A DNA stretch of 64,000 nt from Paracidovorax cattleyae (GTDB taxonomy: Bacteria > Pseudomonadota > Gammaproteobacteria > Burkholderiales > Burkholderiaceae_C): positions 1-64,000 of the forward strand of contig NZ_FNJL01000028.1 in the NCBI RefSeq assembly GCF_900104515.1, given 5' to 3'. Under the pieces are notes generated by a model. It saw only the letters and a program-made list of their open reading frames with translations. It was not told the DNA's origin and did no database searches. Below are positions 52,134 to 61,456 of the stretch, piece by piece (position 1 is the stretch's first letter; the number at the start of each line of letters is the position of its first letter). The position numbers and the translations under genes were made by a program.

Positions 52134-52812
52134 CGCTGTCCGTGCGGCTGGGCTGCATGGCGAGCACCGGCCGGGCCGAGGGCCCGGTCAGGAACAGGCT
52201 GAGGTGGTCGCCGGCCTGCAGCGGCGGCAGCGCCCGGGCGGCCGTGGCCGCCGCATCGCCGCAGCGGGCCGATAGCTGGGCCTGCACCGGGTTCACCTGC
52301 CGCGCGGCCGAGGCGCCCGCGGCCACGTCGCGGAAGACCGGCGTGCCCGCGGGCGACAGCAGCAATTGCGCCGTGCCGCAGCCCTCCACGAGGTTGTAGA
52401 AGCGCAGTTCGGCCTTCAGGGCATCCTGCGTGTCCGTGGTGTCGTCGATGGGGGTGACGGCGTATTTGCCGCCCTCGCGGCGCAGCACGAGCGTGCTGAA
52501 GCTGCCGGGCCGCACTTCCAGGCTGGCCGCGGGCCGGCCGTCCACCACCACGGAAAACGCCTTGCCGCCGCCCACGATGGCGTAGCTGGTGGCAGGCGTC
52601 TCTCCGCCGATGCGCTGCGCCTCTCCCTCGGCCACGCGCACCAGCCGCATGCCGGGCAAGGGGTTGGCCACCCGCACGAAGGCGGCACCGGCCGGCGGGC
52701 GCGCGGCATAGAGCTGCGACAGCACGCCTTCCTGGGCGCCGGCACCCGCCGCGGCGAGGCCGAGGGAGCACGCTGCCGCCAGGCGGCGAAGAGAGGGACG
52801 GGAAACAGGCAT
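52123..52812 (-). CDS. AlgF-like periplasmic protein of polysaccharide O-acylation
   Basis: A 229-residue exported protein with a signal peptide ending AAAGAGAQ. The mature start EGVLSQLYAARPPAGAAFVRVANP matches AlgF, which helps pass acyl groups to exported alginate. It is the last gene of the leftward operon, directly after the algI-like gene. Predicted mostly beta. Its stop lies inside the end of the convergent DltA-like gene. Confidence 0.8.
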   Translation of the reverse strand: MPVSRPSLRRLAAACSLGLAAAGAGAQEGVLSQLYAARPPAGAAFVRVANPLPGMRLVRVAEGEAQRIGGETPATSYAIVGGGKAFSVVVDGRPAASLEVRPGSFSTLVLRREGGKYAVTPIDDTTDTQDALKAELRFYNLVEGCGTAQLLLSPAGTPVFRDVAAGASAARQVNPVQAQLSARCGDAAATAARALPPLQAGDHLSLFLTGPSARPVLAMQPSRTDSVRR

Positions 52813-52826
52813 GTACGTATCCGTGG

Positions 52827-54404
52827 TCAGAACTGGAAGTAGAGGAAGCGCGTTTCCCGGTGCAGGTTGGCCAGGCACAGGAACAGCACGGCCAGGGTGG
52901 CTGCGAGCCACGCGGCGTTCGGCCGCCAGCGCATCCATGCCGGCCGGGCCTCCTGCGGTCGCGCGAGCGCGGGCGAGAACTGCCCGAGGATCTGGTGCGA
53001 ATTGGGCGCCAGCCAGACGATGGCCAGCAGCAGCGCCAGGTACACGACCAGCAGGTGCCTGCCGGCAAGCACGCGCCACGGCAGTGCGCCATCCAGGGTC
53101 AGCCCCAGGGCCCCGCCCAGCGGCTCCACGCCCCGCAGGCCGGCCATGCCGCGCAGCAGGTCCAGAGCATCCTGCACATGGGCCGCGCGGAAGAACGCAT
53201 GCGCCACCATCACGGCCACGAAGGTCAGCAGCACGCAGAAGGCGCGCCACAGCCAGCGGCTCCACGCCCGGGAGGGCACGATGCGCCCGCCCGCCACGAT
53301 GCGCCAGGCGTGGTTCACGCACAGGTAGCTGCCGTGCAGCAGGCCGTAGATGAAGAACTGCAGGCCCGCACCGTGCCAGACACCGGCCAGGCCCATGGTG
53401 TAGAGCGTGGGCACGGCGATCATCATGGCGAAACCACCCGGCGTGCGGCTGCCCGCAGAGCCCACGGCCAGGCCCCGCCGGTTGCGCCACCGCGACAGCT
53501 GCATGGCCATGGGGTAGTACAGGTAGGCGGTCAGATAGCGCGTGAGCGTCATGTGCCAGCGCGACCAGTATTCGATGATGCAGGGTGCCTTGAACGGCGA
53601 GTTGAAGTTCAGCGGAAAGCGGATGCCGAACATCTTCGCCAGGCCCAGGGCCATGTCCGAATAGCCCGAGAAGTCGAAGTACAGCTGCATGGCATAGGCC
53701 AGGCTGGTACCCCAGGCGCCCCAGAACCCCAGTTGCGCAGGCGCGGCGAACCCCGCATCGGCAAAGGGCGCGATAGTGTCGGCCAGCAGCACCTTCTTGG
53801 CCAGGCCGATCACGAACAGCGTGCCGCCGATCGACAGGCTCTCCGCCCGGAAGCGATAGCTCTGCGCATCGGCGAACTGCGGCATCATTTCCTTGTGGTG
53901 CAGCACCGGCCCCGCGATCAGGTGCGGGAAGAAGGTGACGAACAGCGTGTGGTTGAGCAGGCTGGGCGCCTTCACCAGCCCGGCGCGGCAGTCGAGCAGG
54001 TACCCGATCTGGGTGAACGTGAAGAACGAGATCCCGAGTGGCAGCAGGATGTCCTCCACCGGCCCCTGCCCCACGCCCCACTCGCGCAGCAGGCCGAGCA
54101 GCGCGGCGAAGTACTTGTAGTGGAACAGCAGCGCCAGGTTGCAGGCGATGCCGAAGGCCACCGTCCACCACTGCATGCGGGGCCGGGGTGCACTGCGCAC
54201 GATGAGCAGGCTCACCAGGTAGTTGAAGGCGATCGAGGCCGCCAGCAGCACGACGAAGCGCGGGTTCCACCAGCCATAGAACACGAACGACACCACGCAG
54301 AGCCACAGGGCCGCCCACCGCAGCCGGACGGCGCCCAGCGCGTAGTAGCCCGCCAGCGCCATGGGCAGGAAGAGGAAGAGGAACAGGTAGGAGTTGAACA
54401 GCAT
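52827..54404 (-). CDS. algI: MBOAT acyltransferase (AlgI-like)
   Basis: A 525-residue polytopic membrane protein. Family hallmarks are an N-terminal LFNSYLFLFLFLPMALAGYY, LPLGISFFTFTQIGYLLD, YFDFSGYSDMALGLAKMFG, FPLNFNSPFKAP and the catalytic His344 in LAGVWHGAGLQF; His284 in EYWSRWHMTL is a second conserved His. It moves acyl groups across the inner membrane. AlgI and DltB belong to the same superfamily, so the donor may be the DltC-like carrier instead of acetyl-CoA. Confidence 0.93.
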   Translation of the reverse strand: MLFNSYLFLFLFLPMALAGYYALGAVRLRWAALWLCVVSFVFYGWWNPRFVVLLAASIAFNYLVSLLIVRSAPRPRMQWWTVAFGIACNLALLFHYKYFAALLGLLREWGVGQGPVEDILLPLGISFFTFTQIGYLLDCRAGLVKAPSLLNHTLFVTFFPHLIAGPVLHHKEMMPQFADAQSYRFRAESLSIGGTLFVIGLAKKVLLADTIAPFADAGFAAPAQLGFWGAWGTSLAYAMQLYFDFSGYSDMALGLAKMFGIRFPLNFNSPFKAPCIIEYWSRWHMTLTRYLTAYLYYPMAMQLSRWRNRRGLAVGSAGSRTPGGFAMMIAVPTLYTMGLAGVWHGAGLQFFIYGLLHGSYLCVNHAWRIVAGGRIVPSRAWSRWLWRAFCVLLTFVAVMVAHAFFRAAHVQDALDLLRGMAGLRGVEPLGGALGLTLDGALPWRVLAGRHLLVVYLALLLAIVWLAPNSHQILGQFSPALARPQEARPAWMRWRPNAAWLAATLAVLFLCLANLHRETRFLYFQF

Positions 54405-54414
54405 GGCGGATCGG

Positions 54415-55524
54415 TCAGGGCAGCTCGGCCAGCGCCCGCCGTTCCTCGGCGCTCAGCGGCAGCGAGAGCGAGAGTTCGGAGAACTGCCACACCACGAGCC
54501 GCACGCCTGCGGGCCAGCGCTCCTGCCGCGCCAGCGCCGAGAGCATCGCGCCGGCGAAGTAGCCACCGTCCTGGCTCTGGTTCCAAACCTCCCGCCCCAG
54601 CCGGCGGCCCAGGCGCTCCGCGAAGTCGCTGCGCAAGCCGTTGGAGTCGCCCAGCAGCAGCACCTCGGCCTGCGGGCCTTCGTCCAGCAACCCACCGGCG
54701 TGGACCGGCCGCACGCGCTCGGGAACGACACGCTCCACGGGCGGGCGCCAGCTGTCCGGCGCATGCGCCAGGCCGGCCAGCACGATGAGGTCGCCCATGC
54801 GCGGCTCCGGCGCCGTGCCCCGCTGTGCTTCGAACACCTGGCCGCCCGGCCCTCCCAGGAGCGGCAGCGCCACCTCGGCCGCGCGGGCCGCCGCGGCTTC
54901 TGCACCCTGTGCCGCCATGTGGACGTCCGTGCGGTAGAAGGCCTGGGGCAGGCTGTACAGCACCGGGCGCAGATCCGCGTAGGGAACGCCGCCGGCAGCC
55001 AGAGCCTGCTGCCAGGCATCCAGCCGGGCCTGCAGGGGCCGGGATACCTCCAGGCCGCACAGGTGCGCGGATTCGATGCGCGACTTGTCGGGCACGACGG
55101 CGACCACGATGCGGATGCCCGCCTGGCCGAGCCGACCCGTCCAGTGGCGCATGAGTTTCAGGCGCTGCGAGAAGGCATCGCCCTGGCCGGGCTGCGGCTG
55201 CAGGCCGTCGCGGTAGAACAGCCAGCCGGGACAGCCTTCCCGCACCTGTGGCCCCAGGTCTCCCAGGAGCCGGTAGCGCAGCGCGGCGCTCCACAGGTCG
55301 ATGCGGTCCTGGCCAGGCAACGTGCCCAGTGCCCGGTTGAGCTGGTTGCCGGCGCGGCCGTCCACCCAGTGGTCCGGCTGCCATTCGGCAGGATCGATCT
55401 GCATCCGGGCCAGGCGCGCCGCGCTCCAGGCACAGCCCGCGGCCAGTACCAGGGCCACGGCGATGGCGAACCATCGGTGGCCGGCCCAGCGGTCGCCGTC
55501 CGGGGGCGTCTGCGGTGCGTCCAT
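54415..55524 (-). CDS. AlgJ/AlgX-like SGNH-hydrolase-fold acyltransferase 1
   Basis: A 369-residue protein with one N-terminal membrane anchor (about residues 18-36) and a periplasmic domain. It contains WLFYRDGLQP, the Asp-His pair YRTDVHM (Asp200, His202) and the nucleophile Ser294 in LLLGDSNGL. That is the catalytic arrangement of AlgJ/AlgX and related O-acetyltransferases. It lies 10 bp upstream of algI. It would pass the acyl group on to the polymer. Confidence 0.85.
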   Translation of the reverse strand: MDAPQTPPDGDRWAGHRWFAIAVALVLAAGCAWSAARLARMQIDPAEWQPDHWVDGRAGNQLNRALGTLPGQDRIDLWSAALRYRLLGDLGPQVREGCPGWLFYRDGLQPQPGQGDAFSQRLKLMRHWTGRLGQAGIRIVVAVVPDKSRIESAHLCGLEVSRPLQARLDAWQQALAAGGVPYADLRPVLYSLPQAFYRTDVHMAAQGAEAAAARAAEVALPLLGGPGGQVFEAQRGTAPEPRMGDLIVLAGLAHAPDSWRPPVERVVPERVRPVHAGGLLDEGPQAEVLLLGDSNGLRSDFAERLGRRLGREVWNQSQDGGYFAGAMLSALARQERWPAGVRLVVWQFSELSLSLPLSAEERRALAELP

Positions 55525-55527
55525 GGC

Positions 55528-56538
55528 TCAGGCGCCCAGTGCGGACTGGAGCCTGCGGTTCCAGTCCGCGTCGCTGATGAGCGCCGGCCCGTCCCAGAGT
55601 CCGCGGGCATCGGGTCCCAGGTGGAAGTTGGGCTCGAACAGCTGCCAGACGAGCACCTGCGGCGGCTGCCTGCGGAAGCCTTCCGATTCCAGGTAGTCCA
55701 TGAGAACGGACCAGAAGCCCACGTCGCCCGGCTTCCAGTTCACCGAGACGCGCCGGTCGAGCAGGTTCGAGAGTTTCTGGGCGAAGCCGAAGTACGGCTG
55801 CACCATGCTGTTGCCCGTCACGTGCACGGGCGCCGGGATGTCGGCCAGCAGGCTGTCGGCCTCCACCGCGCGGCGCACGGTGAAGGTCTCCCGCCCTACG
55901 GCCTTGCGCTGCTCCGGCGAAAGAAAGCGGTCCGCCAGGTCGCCGTAGCGGCGCTCATTGGAGAAGCTGCCCAGCGGCAACCCCGTGCCCGGGTCGCCGG
56001 CCAGCTTCGGCACCAGGCTGCGGATCAGGTCGGCGGTGGCCTGGGCCGTGGCGTCCGCCGCGGGCTGGGCCCAGTGCTGGTCCGTGCGGTAATAGACCGG
56101 CTGGCCCGCCGCGCGCAGCGCGCGCAGGGGCGTTTCATCGTCGAAGGTGGGAATGTCCGCGGCGCGCATTTTCTCGGCGATGCGCGCATACCGGGTGCGC
56201 ATGTCGGGCGCCAGGGCCATGCCGTCGGGCAGCTTGTCCTCGTAGATCACCATCTTGTCGGGCAGCACGGGCGCCACCAGCAGGATGCCTTTCGCCGCCA
56301 GCCTGCGACGCACGTCGGCCACGCGCGCGACCGTGGCATCGATGCCGGCCCAGTCCGGCGTGGCCGCATTGCCCCAGCCTGCGAAAAGGTAGTTGTCCCT
56401 GCCCGTCACGGCCAGCGTCGCCGCCTGCTGCTGCGCGGCCGCGGGCAGCGCGAGCGCCAGCGGCCAGGCCAGCAGGGAGCGCCGGCGCAGGGAGCCGCCC
56501 GTGGCACATACCGGGAAAGCGGACGGAATCGTCGTCAT
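55528..56538 (-). CDS. AlgX/AlgJ-like SGNH-hydrolase-fold acyltransferase 2
   Basis: A 336-residue exported paralogue of the preceding protein. After an Arg-rich twin-arginine-like leader (RRRSLLAWPLALALPAAAQ) come GRDNYLFAGWG, VLPDKMVIYE, the Asp-His pair YYRTDQHW (Asp153, His155) and Ser244 in VTGNSMVQP. Both paralogues keep the full triad, suggesting two successive transfer steps or two acceptor positions. It is separated by three bases from the next gene. Confidence 0.85.
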   Translation of the reverse strand: MTTIPSAFPVCATGGSLRRRSLLAWPLALALPAAAQQQAATLAVTGRDNYLFAGWGNAATPDWAGIDATVARVADVRRRLAAKGILLVAPVLPDKMVIYEDKLPDGMALAPDMRTRYARIAEKMRAADIPTFDDETPLRALRAAGQPVYYRTDQHWAQPAADATAQATADLIRSLVPKLAGDPGTGLPLGSFSNERRYGDLADRFLSPEQRKAVGRETFTVRRAVEADSLLADIPAPVHVTGNSMVQPYFGFAQKLSNLLDRRVSVNWKPGDVGFWSVLMDYLESEGFRRQPPQVLVWQLFEPNFHLGPDARGLWDGPALISDADWNRRLQSALGA

Positions 56539-56548
56539 GGCGAAGGTC

Positions 56549-59500
56549 TCAGTAGGAATAGGACAGGTTCATGAACACGCCGCGCGCGCGGCTCGCGTCC
56601 CCGCCGCCGAGGTTGGCGCGGTACTGCAGGCTCCAGTCGATGTGCGAGCGTTGGGCGGTGTAGCGGTCGCCCGCGAGCCAGTAGCGGAAATTCACGCCGG
56701 GGCCGGCCGACACCGACCAGGAGCGGCCATTGCCCGCCAGGTCGAAGGAGCCGAAGCCCGCCACCGGCACGCCGGAGGCGCGGTTGCGGTTGGAATACCA
56801 GTCCGCGGCCACGCTGAGGTGCGGGAAGATGACCAGGCGGTCGCTGTAGGGCGTGAGGAAGCTGCGGCCGGCGCGCACCTCCCCGGCGACGAAGCCCTGC
56901 CCCCGCTTGAGGCGGCCCTCGCCGGCGGCCAGGACATCGCCCGAGGTGTTGCGCACGGCATAGCGCACGGGCGTGTCCAGCAGGGTGTAGCCCGCCTGCA
57001 GGTAGCCTTCCATCGTGAACCAGTCGCTCGCGTCCAGGCGCAGGCCCGTGCCGTCGTAGAAACCGTAGAGCAGGTAGGCCTGCCAGCCGCCGGTGCCCCG
57101 GCCTGACTCGTAATTGACGGCGCTGGCCTGGTTGTTCAGCTGGCAGCGCACGTCGTCCGCCGCGGGGTTGAGCGCTCCGCTGCGGGACGCACGGCCCAGC
57201 AGGAACTGCCGCTCGATGCCGAACGTCAGGTTGGCAGACGCCGAGGGGGTCAGTCGCGCGCCGATCGCCCCCGTGGTGGACGGCAGGCCCGACACGCCGC
57301 GGGTGCGAGTCTCGGCGACATCGATCGTGCCGCCGCAGGGATTGCTCACCACCTGGGCGCCGGTCACGTCCGTGCCGCTGCGCAGCGTATTCGACACCCG
57401 GCCATAGACGTCGAAGATGGTGTTGCTCGAATTGAGGAACTGCGGCGGCCTCCAGTACACCTCGGCGGTGGAGAAGAACGAATCGCCGGGCACCGACACC
57501 GGCTGCCCGACCAGGGCATTGGATGCCGAGCGGGCGCCGCGGTAGCCCACCGAGGCATTCACGCCCCACTCGCGCGAGAAATTGCCGACGGCGCTGCGCG
57601 TGTCGAACCGCTGCTGGGCATCCAGCGGCAGCTTGCCGGCGTCCGCGTCGTCGATGGCCTGCCGCAGCATGGCGGCAGCCGCGGGCCGGTTGCCGGTCGC
57701 CGCGGTGGCGTAGGCCTCGTCCAGCACGTTGGTGGCCGGGGCCTCGCCGGTGCTGCGCGCGGCCACGAAATCCTGCAGCGACAGTTGCGGCCGGTCTTCG
57801 GCGAGGTACAGGTACGCGCGCTGCCGCAGCAGCGTGGCGTCCGCCGGTGTGGCCTGCAGGGCGGTGTCCAGGCGCTGCAGCGCCTCCTGGCGCTCTGCGC
57901 GGTCGCCCGCGGCCAGAGCGATGGTCAGCAGGTTCCGGTTGGCGGTGTTGGCCGGCTGTTCGGATACGGCCCTGCGCGCGAGCGCGATGGCGTCCGCATA
58001 GCGTTTCTGCCCGTAGGCCGCATAGGCGCGCGCGGCGGGATTGTCGGTACCGGGCGCGTCCCAGGGCTGCAGTTCGCAGGTGGTGCCGTAAGGCGTTTCG
58101 CGGCACATCTGCAGCGGCGCATAGGCCGTGACGTCGCCCGTCACGGCCGATCGGCCCCACCGCGTGGCCTCCGCGGCACGTGCGCGCCGGGCGGCCGCCT
58201 GCGCATCGTCCGCGGGCAGCGGGTCGAGCAGCGCGAGCGCCTGCGCGGGCTGCCCCGCGGCCAGGGCCAGGTCCGCGCCGATCAGCCGCGTATCGCGGCG
58301 CTGCGCATCGTCGATCCAGTCGTGGCCCAGCACCGCCTGGATGTCTTCCCGGGCGGCATCGGAGCGCCCCAGCTGCTGGCGCAGGTAGGCCCGCAGCAGC
58401 TGCACGGCGGTGTTCTCCTCGTCCACCTGCAGCGCTGCCGAGGCGGCCTGCTCCGCGCCCGCGATGTCCTGCGTGCTCTGCAGGATGCCGATGAGCAGCA
58501 TCTGGTGGCTGGGCACGTCCGGGGCCAGCCGGACGGCCTCGCGGGCGCCGGGTACGCCCTCGAGCGGCTTGTTCCGGGCGATGGCGTCGTAGGCCTGCTG
58601 CGCGTACCGGTTGGCGATGGCCTGCCGCGCGAGCCGCACGCGGGCCTCGATGTCGTTGCGGTTCGGCGCGCCCAACGCCAGGGCTTCACCCCCCGCGCGG
58701 ATGGCGTCCTCGTAGCGCTGTCCGTCCTGCAGCGCATCCAGCCACAGCAAAACCCAGGGGCCCTGGCTCGGGTCCAGCCGCACGGTCTCCTCGGCAGTGC
58801 GTGCCGCCTGCGCGTAATCGCCCCGGTTGTATTGCTCGTAGGCCCGCGTGGCCACGGGAAACCCGAGGCGGTAGGCCTCGGTGGTGGCCGCGCCCTGTGC
58901 GGCGGGCTGCGGCCGCAGGTTGGCCACGGCCGCTTCCAGTTCGGGACTGGATGCCCCCCGCGCCACCGCCTGCTCCGCGGCGCGCAGCGCATCCTTGTTG
59001 CGGCCCAGCTTCTGCAGCGCATAGACCTGCAGCAACTGCAGCCGGGCGACGTCGGGCCGCAGCCGCAGCGCCGCCTCGGCCCGCTGCAGCGCGCGCTCGT
59101 AGCGCCCACGCGCATAGGCCCGGTAACCTTCGTTGGCCAGGCGCCACGCCCGGCCGCGCAGCACGGGGCCGCGGGCGGCCTTGCGCTTGCGCAGCGCGGG
59201 GCGCGGCTCTGCCGGGGTACCTGCATCGGCGTGCACCGGGGACGCGCGCTCGGCCCTCCCCTCCGCGCGCCGGGCGGGCCGCTCCGTCTCTGCGGGCAGG
59301 AACACCGGAGGCGGCCGGTTCGACACGGCATAGAGGCGGGCCGGCCACCACGGCAGCGGCGGCGGCATGTCCACGACGATGTCGGCCTTGCCCGGGCGCG
59401 GGGTATCTGCATCCGCCTCGCGGTCCACCGGCCCGCGCCCGGCGCCCGGATCGCCGTGCAGCGCCAGTTCCAGCCGCATGCGCCGCGCCATGGCGTCGCG

Positions 59501-59734
59501 CGGATCCAGCAGCGTGTGGGCGGCGTGGACCACCGGTTCCGGCGGCAGGTCGGGCAGGCGGGAGGGGCGCGGCAGGCTGAGGCTGTAGCTCATGGCAAGC
59601 CGCAGCGGCGGATCGTCCTGGCTGCCCTCCATCTTCGCGGCATGCTGCAGGCCGGCCGTGGCCATGGCGGGTGCAACGGGCCACAGGGCGGCCAGGGAAA
59701 CCGCCAGGATCGTGCGATGGCTCAGTCGGTTCAT
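56549..59734 (-). CDS. NfrA/PelB-like TPR and outer-membrane beta-barrel exporter
   Basis: A 1061-residue exported protein. It has a signal peptide (TILAVSLAALWPVAPAMA), a basic Pro-rich region, then about ten tetratricopeptide-like repeats (for example YRAYARGRYERALQRAEAAL, YNRGDYAQAARTAEETVRLD and YGQKRYADAIALARRAV) up to about residue 700. The C-terminal 300-350 residues form a beta-barrel ending YSY. This layout is that of NfrA, PelB and BcsC, which guide polysaccharide through the periplasm and outer membrane. The ATG at 59734 overlaps the glycosyltransferase stop; a longer frame upstream is not coding. Confidence 0.85.
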   Translation of the reverse strand: MNRLSHRTILAVSLAALWPVAPAMATAGLQHAAKMEGSQDDPPLRLAMSYSLSLPRPSRLPDLPPEPVVHAAHTLLDPRDAMARRMRLELALHGDPGAGRGPVDREADADTPRPGKADIVVDMPPPLPWWPARLYAVSNRPPPVFLPAETERPARRAEGRAERASPVHADAGTPAEPRPALRKRKAARGPVLRGRAWRLANEGYRAYARGRYERALQRAEAALRLRPDVARLQLLQVYALQKLGRNKDALRAAEQAVARGASSPELEAAVANLRPQPAAQGAATTEAYRLGFPVATRAYEQYNRGDYAQAARTAEETVRLDPSQGPWVLLWLDALQDGQRYEDAIRAGGEALALGAPNRNDIEARVRLARQAIANRYAQQAYDAIARNKPLEGVPGAREAVRLAPDVPSHQMLLIGILQSTQDIAGAEQAASAALQVDEENTAVQLLRAYLRQQLGRSDAAREDIQAVLGHDWIDDAQRRDTRLIGADLALAAGQPAQALALLDPLPADDAQAAARRARAAEATRWGRSAVTGDVTAYAPLQMCRETPYGTTCELQPWDAPGTDNPAARAYAAYGQKRYADAIALARRAVSEQPANTANRNLLTIALAAGDRAERQEALQRLDTALQATPADATLLRQRAYLYLAEDRPQLSLQDFVAARSTGEAPATNVLDEAYATAATGNRPAAAAMLRQAIDDADAGKLPLDAQQRFDTRSAVGNFSREWGVNASVGYRGARSASNALVGQPVSVPGDSFFSTAEVYWRPPQFLNSSNTIFDVYGRVSNTLRSGTDVTGAQVVSNPCGGTIDVAETRTRGVSGLPSTTGAIGARLTPSASANLTFGIERQFLLGRASRSGALNPAADDVRCQLNNQASAVNYESGRGTGGWQAYLLYGFYDGTGLRLDASDWFTMEGYLQAGYTLLDTPVRYAVRNTSGDVLAAGEGRLKRGQGFVAGEVRAGRSFLTPYSDRLVIFPHLSVAADWYSNRNRASGVPVAGFGSFDLAGNGRSWSVSAGPGVNFRYWLAGDRYTAQRSHIDWSLQYRANLGGGDASRARGVFMNLSYSY

Positions 59735-61428
59735 GCGGGTCGGGCCTGCAGGGAGGCGTGGGATAACTCTGCGGCATGGGCCGCCTCTTCGCGCTGGAAG
59801 GAGATCGCCTCTTCCAGCGTGCCCTCGTCGAGCCAGCCGTTCTCCAGCAGGATGGTGCCCAGCGGCCGGCCCGAAGCGCTCTGCAGCTGCAGCGCCTCGT
59901 CGAGGTGTGCCTCGTCGATCGCGCGCCAGGACAGCAGCACCTCGCCCAGGCGCCTGCGGCGCTGCACCAGTTGGTCCGCCGAGGGGAAGTCGTGCATCGT
60001 CTTGTCCCAGACCAGCCGGGTGCCGAACAGCTTGTTGGACAAGAAGAGCCGCCAGGCACGCGCCGCCGCCATGGCGTTGATGCAGTTGCCCACGATCATG
60101 CGCGGCATCGACAGCAGGCCGTGCTCCCAGCCGTACATGCTGGTCACGAAATAGGCGCGCTGCACCACCCGCAGGAGCAACGCGAAGGCATTGAGGCCCA
60201 TCACCGTCATCAGCCATCCACCGGGCGAGAACACCGAGGGGTAATAGACCGTCCACCACCCCATCGCGTCGGCGATGAAGAACAGCAGGAAATTGAACAT
60301 CAGCAGGTAGCCCAGCATGGCCATGAAGGACGTGACCAGCCCCTTGCGGTCGCGGAACAGCAGGTACTTGGTCGCCAGCGATCCGCTCCAGCCCACCTGC
60401 TCCCAGCCCTGCAGGCCGATGCCCAGCGTCCAGCGCGCCTTCTGCCGGTAGGCGGTGCGGAAGGTGTCCGGGAAGAATTCGCGCACGCCCAGGGGCATCT
60501 GGATGGTGCCGGTCTTCTCGCGCCCGAGGCCGAAAAAGGCCACGCGGCGCGTGACGTAATCGACGTCGAACTTGCCGAAGATCTGCTTCATCCCCATGCG
60601 GCTCAGGCGCGTGCCGATGTCGTAGTCCTCGGTCAGGCTGTCCACGTTGAAGGGCTGGTTGTCCATGGCGCGCGCCAGCTCGTGCAGCGCGCGGTGCGAG
60701 AAACACGTGCCCACCCCGGCGGACGGCACCATGCTCGACATGCTCTCGCGAACCACGAGGTCCTTGCTGTGCCACTCCGCGAATTCGTCCATGTAGGTGC
60801 CGGCGACGATTTCGAACCAGCTGCGCTCCAGCGAGGTGACCGGCAGCTGGATGAAATCCATGCGCGGCAGCAGGTAGTTGTAGTACCTGAGCTCCAGCGG
60901 GTGGAGCACGTCCTCGCTGTCGTGCAGCACCACGCCGGCGAAGGGCTGCGGCATGTGCTGTTCATGCCGGAAGAGCGCCTGCACGATCCAGTTGAGGCAG
61001 TCCGCCTTGCAGGTCGGCCCGTCGTGCGGCACCTCCACGCGCACCAGCTGGCGGTAGCGGCGGCGCATGCGCTCCACCTCCGCGATGGTGCGGGCATCGT
61101 TGCGGTAGGTGCCGACGAAGATCGTGTAGTCCTTGTATTCCAGCGTGGACACCATGTTGCTCAGCATGGGCGCGATCACGTCGTACTCCAGCCATGCGGG
61201 CACCATGATGGCCATCGGCTGCTCGGGCCGGTCGCGCAGCTCCTGCGCCGTCAGGCGCTTGTACCGGCGCCGCACCATCACGCTGCGGTAGGCCTGCCGC
61301 GTCCAGTACCACACGTCGATGAACAGGTCATCGATGCTCGACAGCAGGATGACCACGCTCACGACCGCCGTGAGGATCTCCAGGCAGCGGTAGTAGTCCG
61401 CGAAGAAGTAAGGCCAGTACAGCGACAT
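59731..61428 (-). CDS. NfrB-like family 2 glycosyltransferase with C-terminal MshEN-type c-di-GMP domain
   Basis: A 565-residue inner-membrane polymerase. It has an N-terminal span (15-32) and a GT2 domain with HDSED (Asp173), TEDYD (Asp268) and QKARW (Gln329 to Trp333), the processive-synthase Q-x-x-R-W motif. Several spans (about 365-450) precede a C-terminal segment from residue 490 reading RRLGEVLLSWRAIDEAHLDE, then LGTILLENGWLDEGTL, which fits the MshEN c-di-GMP fold. In E. coli NfrB this layout makes a ManNAc polymer under c-di-GMP control. Confidence 0.87.
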   Translation of the reverse strand: MSLYWPYFFADYYRCLEILTAVVSVVILLSSIDDLFIDVWYWTRQAYRSVMVRRRYKRLTAQELRDRPEQPMAIMVPAWLEYDVIAPMLSNMVSTLEYKDYTIFVGTYRNDARTIAEVERMRRRYRQLVRVEVPHDGPTCKADCLNWIVQALFRHEQHMPQPFAGVVLHDSEDVLHPLELRYYNYLLPRMDFIQLPVTSLERSWFEIVAGTYMDEFAEWHSKDLVVRESMSSMVPSAGVGTCFSHRALHELARAMDNQPFNVDSLTEDYDIGTRLSRMGMKQIFGKFDVDYVTRRVAFFGLGREKTGTIQMPLGVREFFPDTFRTAYRQKARWTLGIGLQGWEQVGWSGSLATKYLLFRDRKGLVTSFMAMLGYLLMFNFLLFFIADAMGWWTVYYPSVFSPGGWLMTVMGLNAFALLLRVVQRAYFVTSMYGWEHGLLSMPRMIVGNCINAMAAARAWRLFLSNKLFGTRLVWDKTMHDFPSADQLVQRRRRLGEVLLSWRAIDEAHLDEALQLQSASGRPLGTILLENGWLDEGTLEEAISFQREEAAHAAELSHASLQARPA

Positions 61429-61456
61429 GCCGGCTCGGTCCGTGCAGCGGGCGGCC

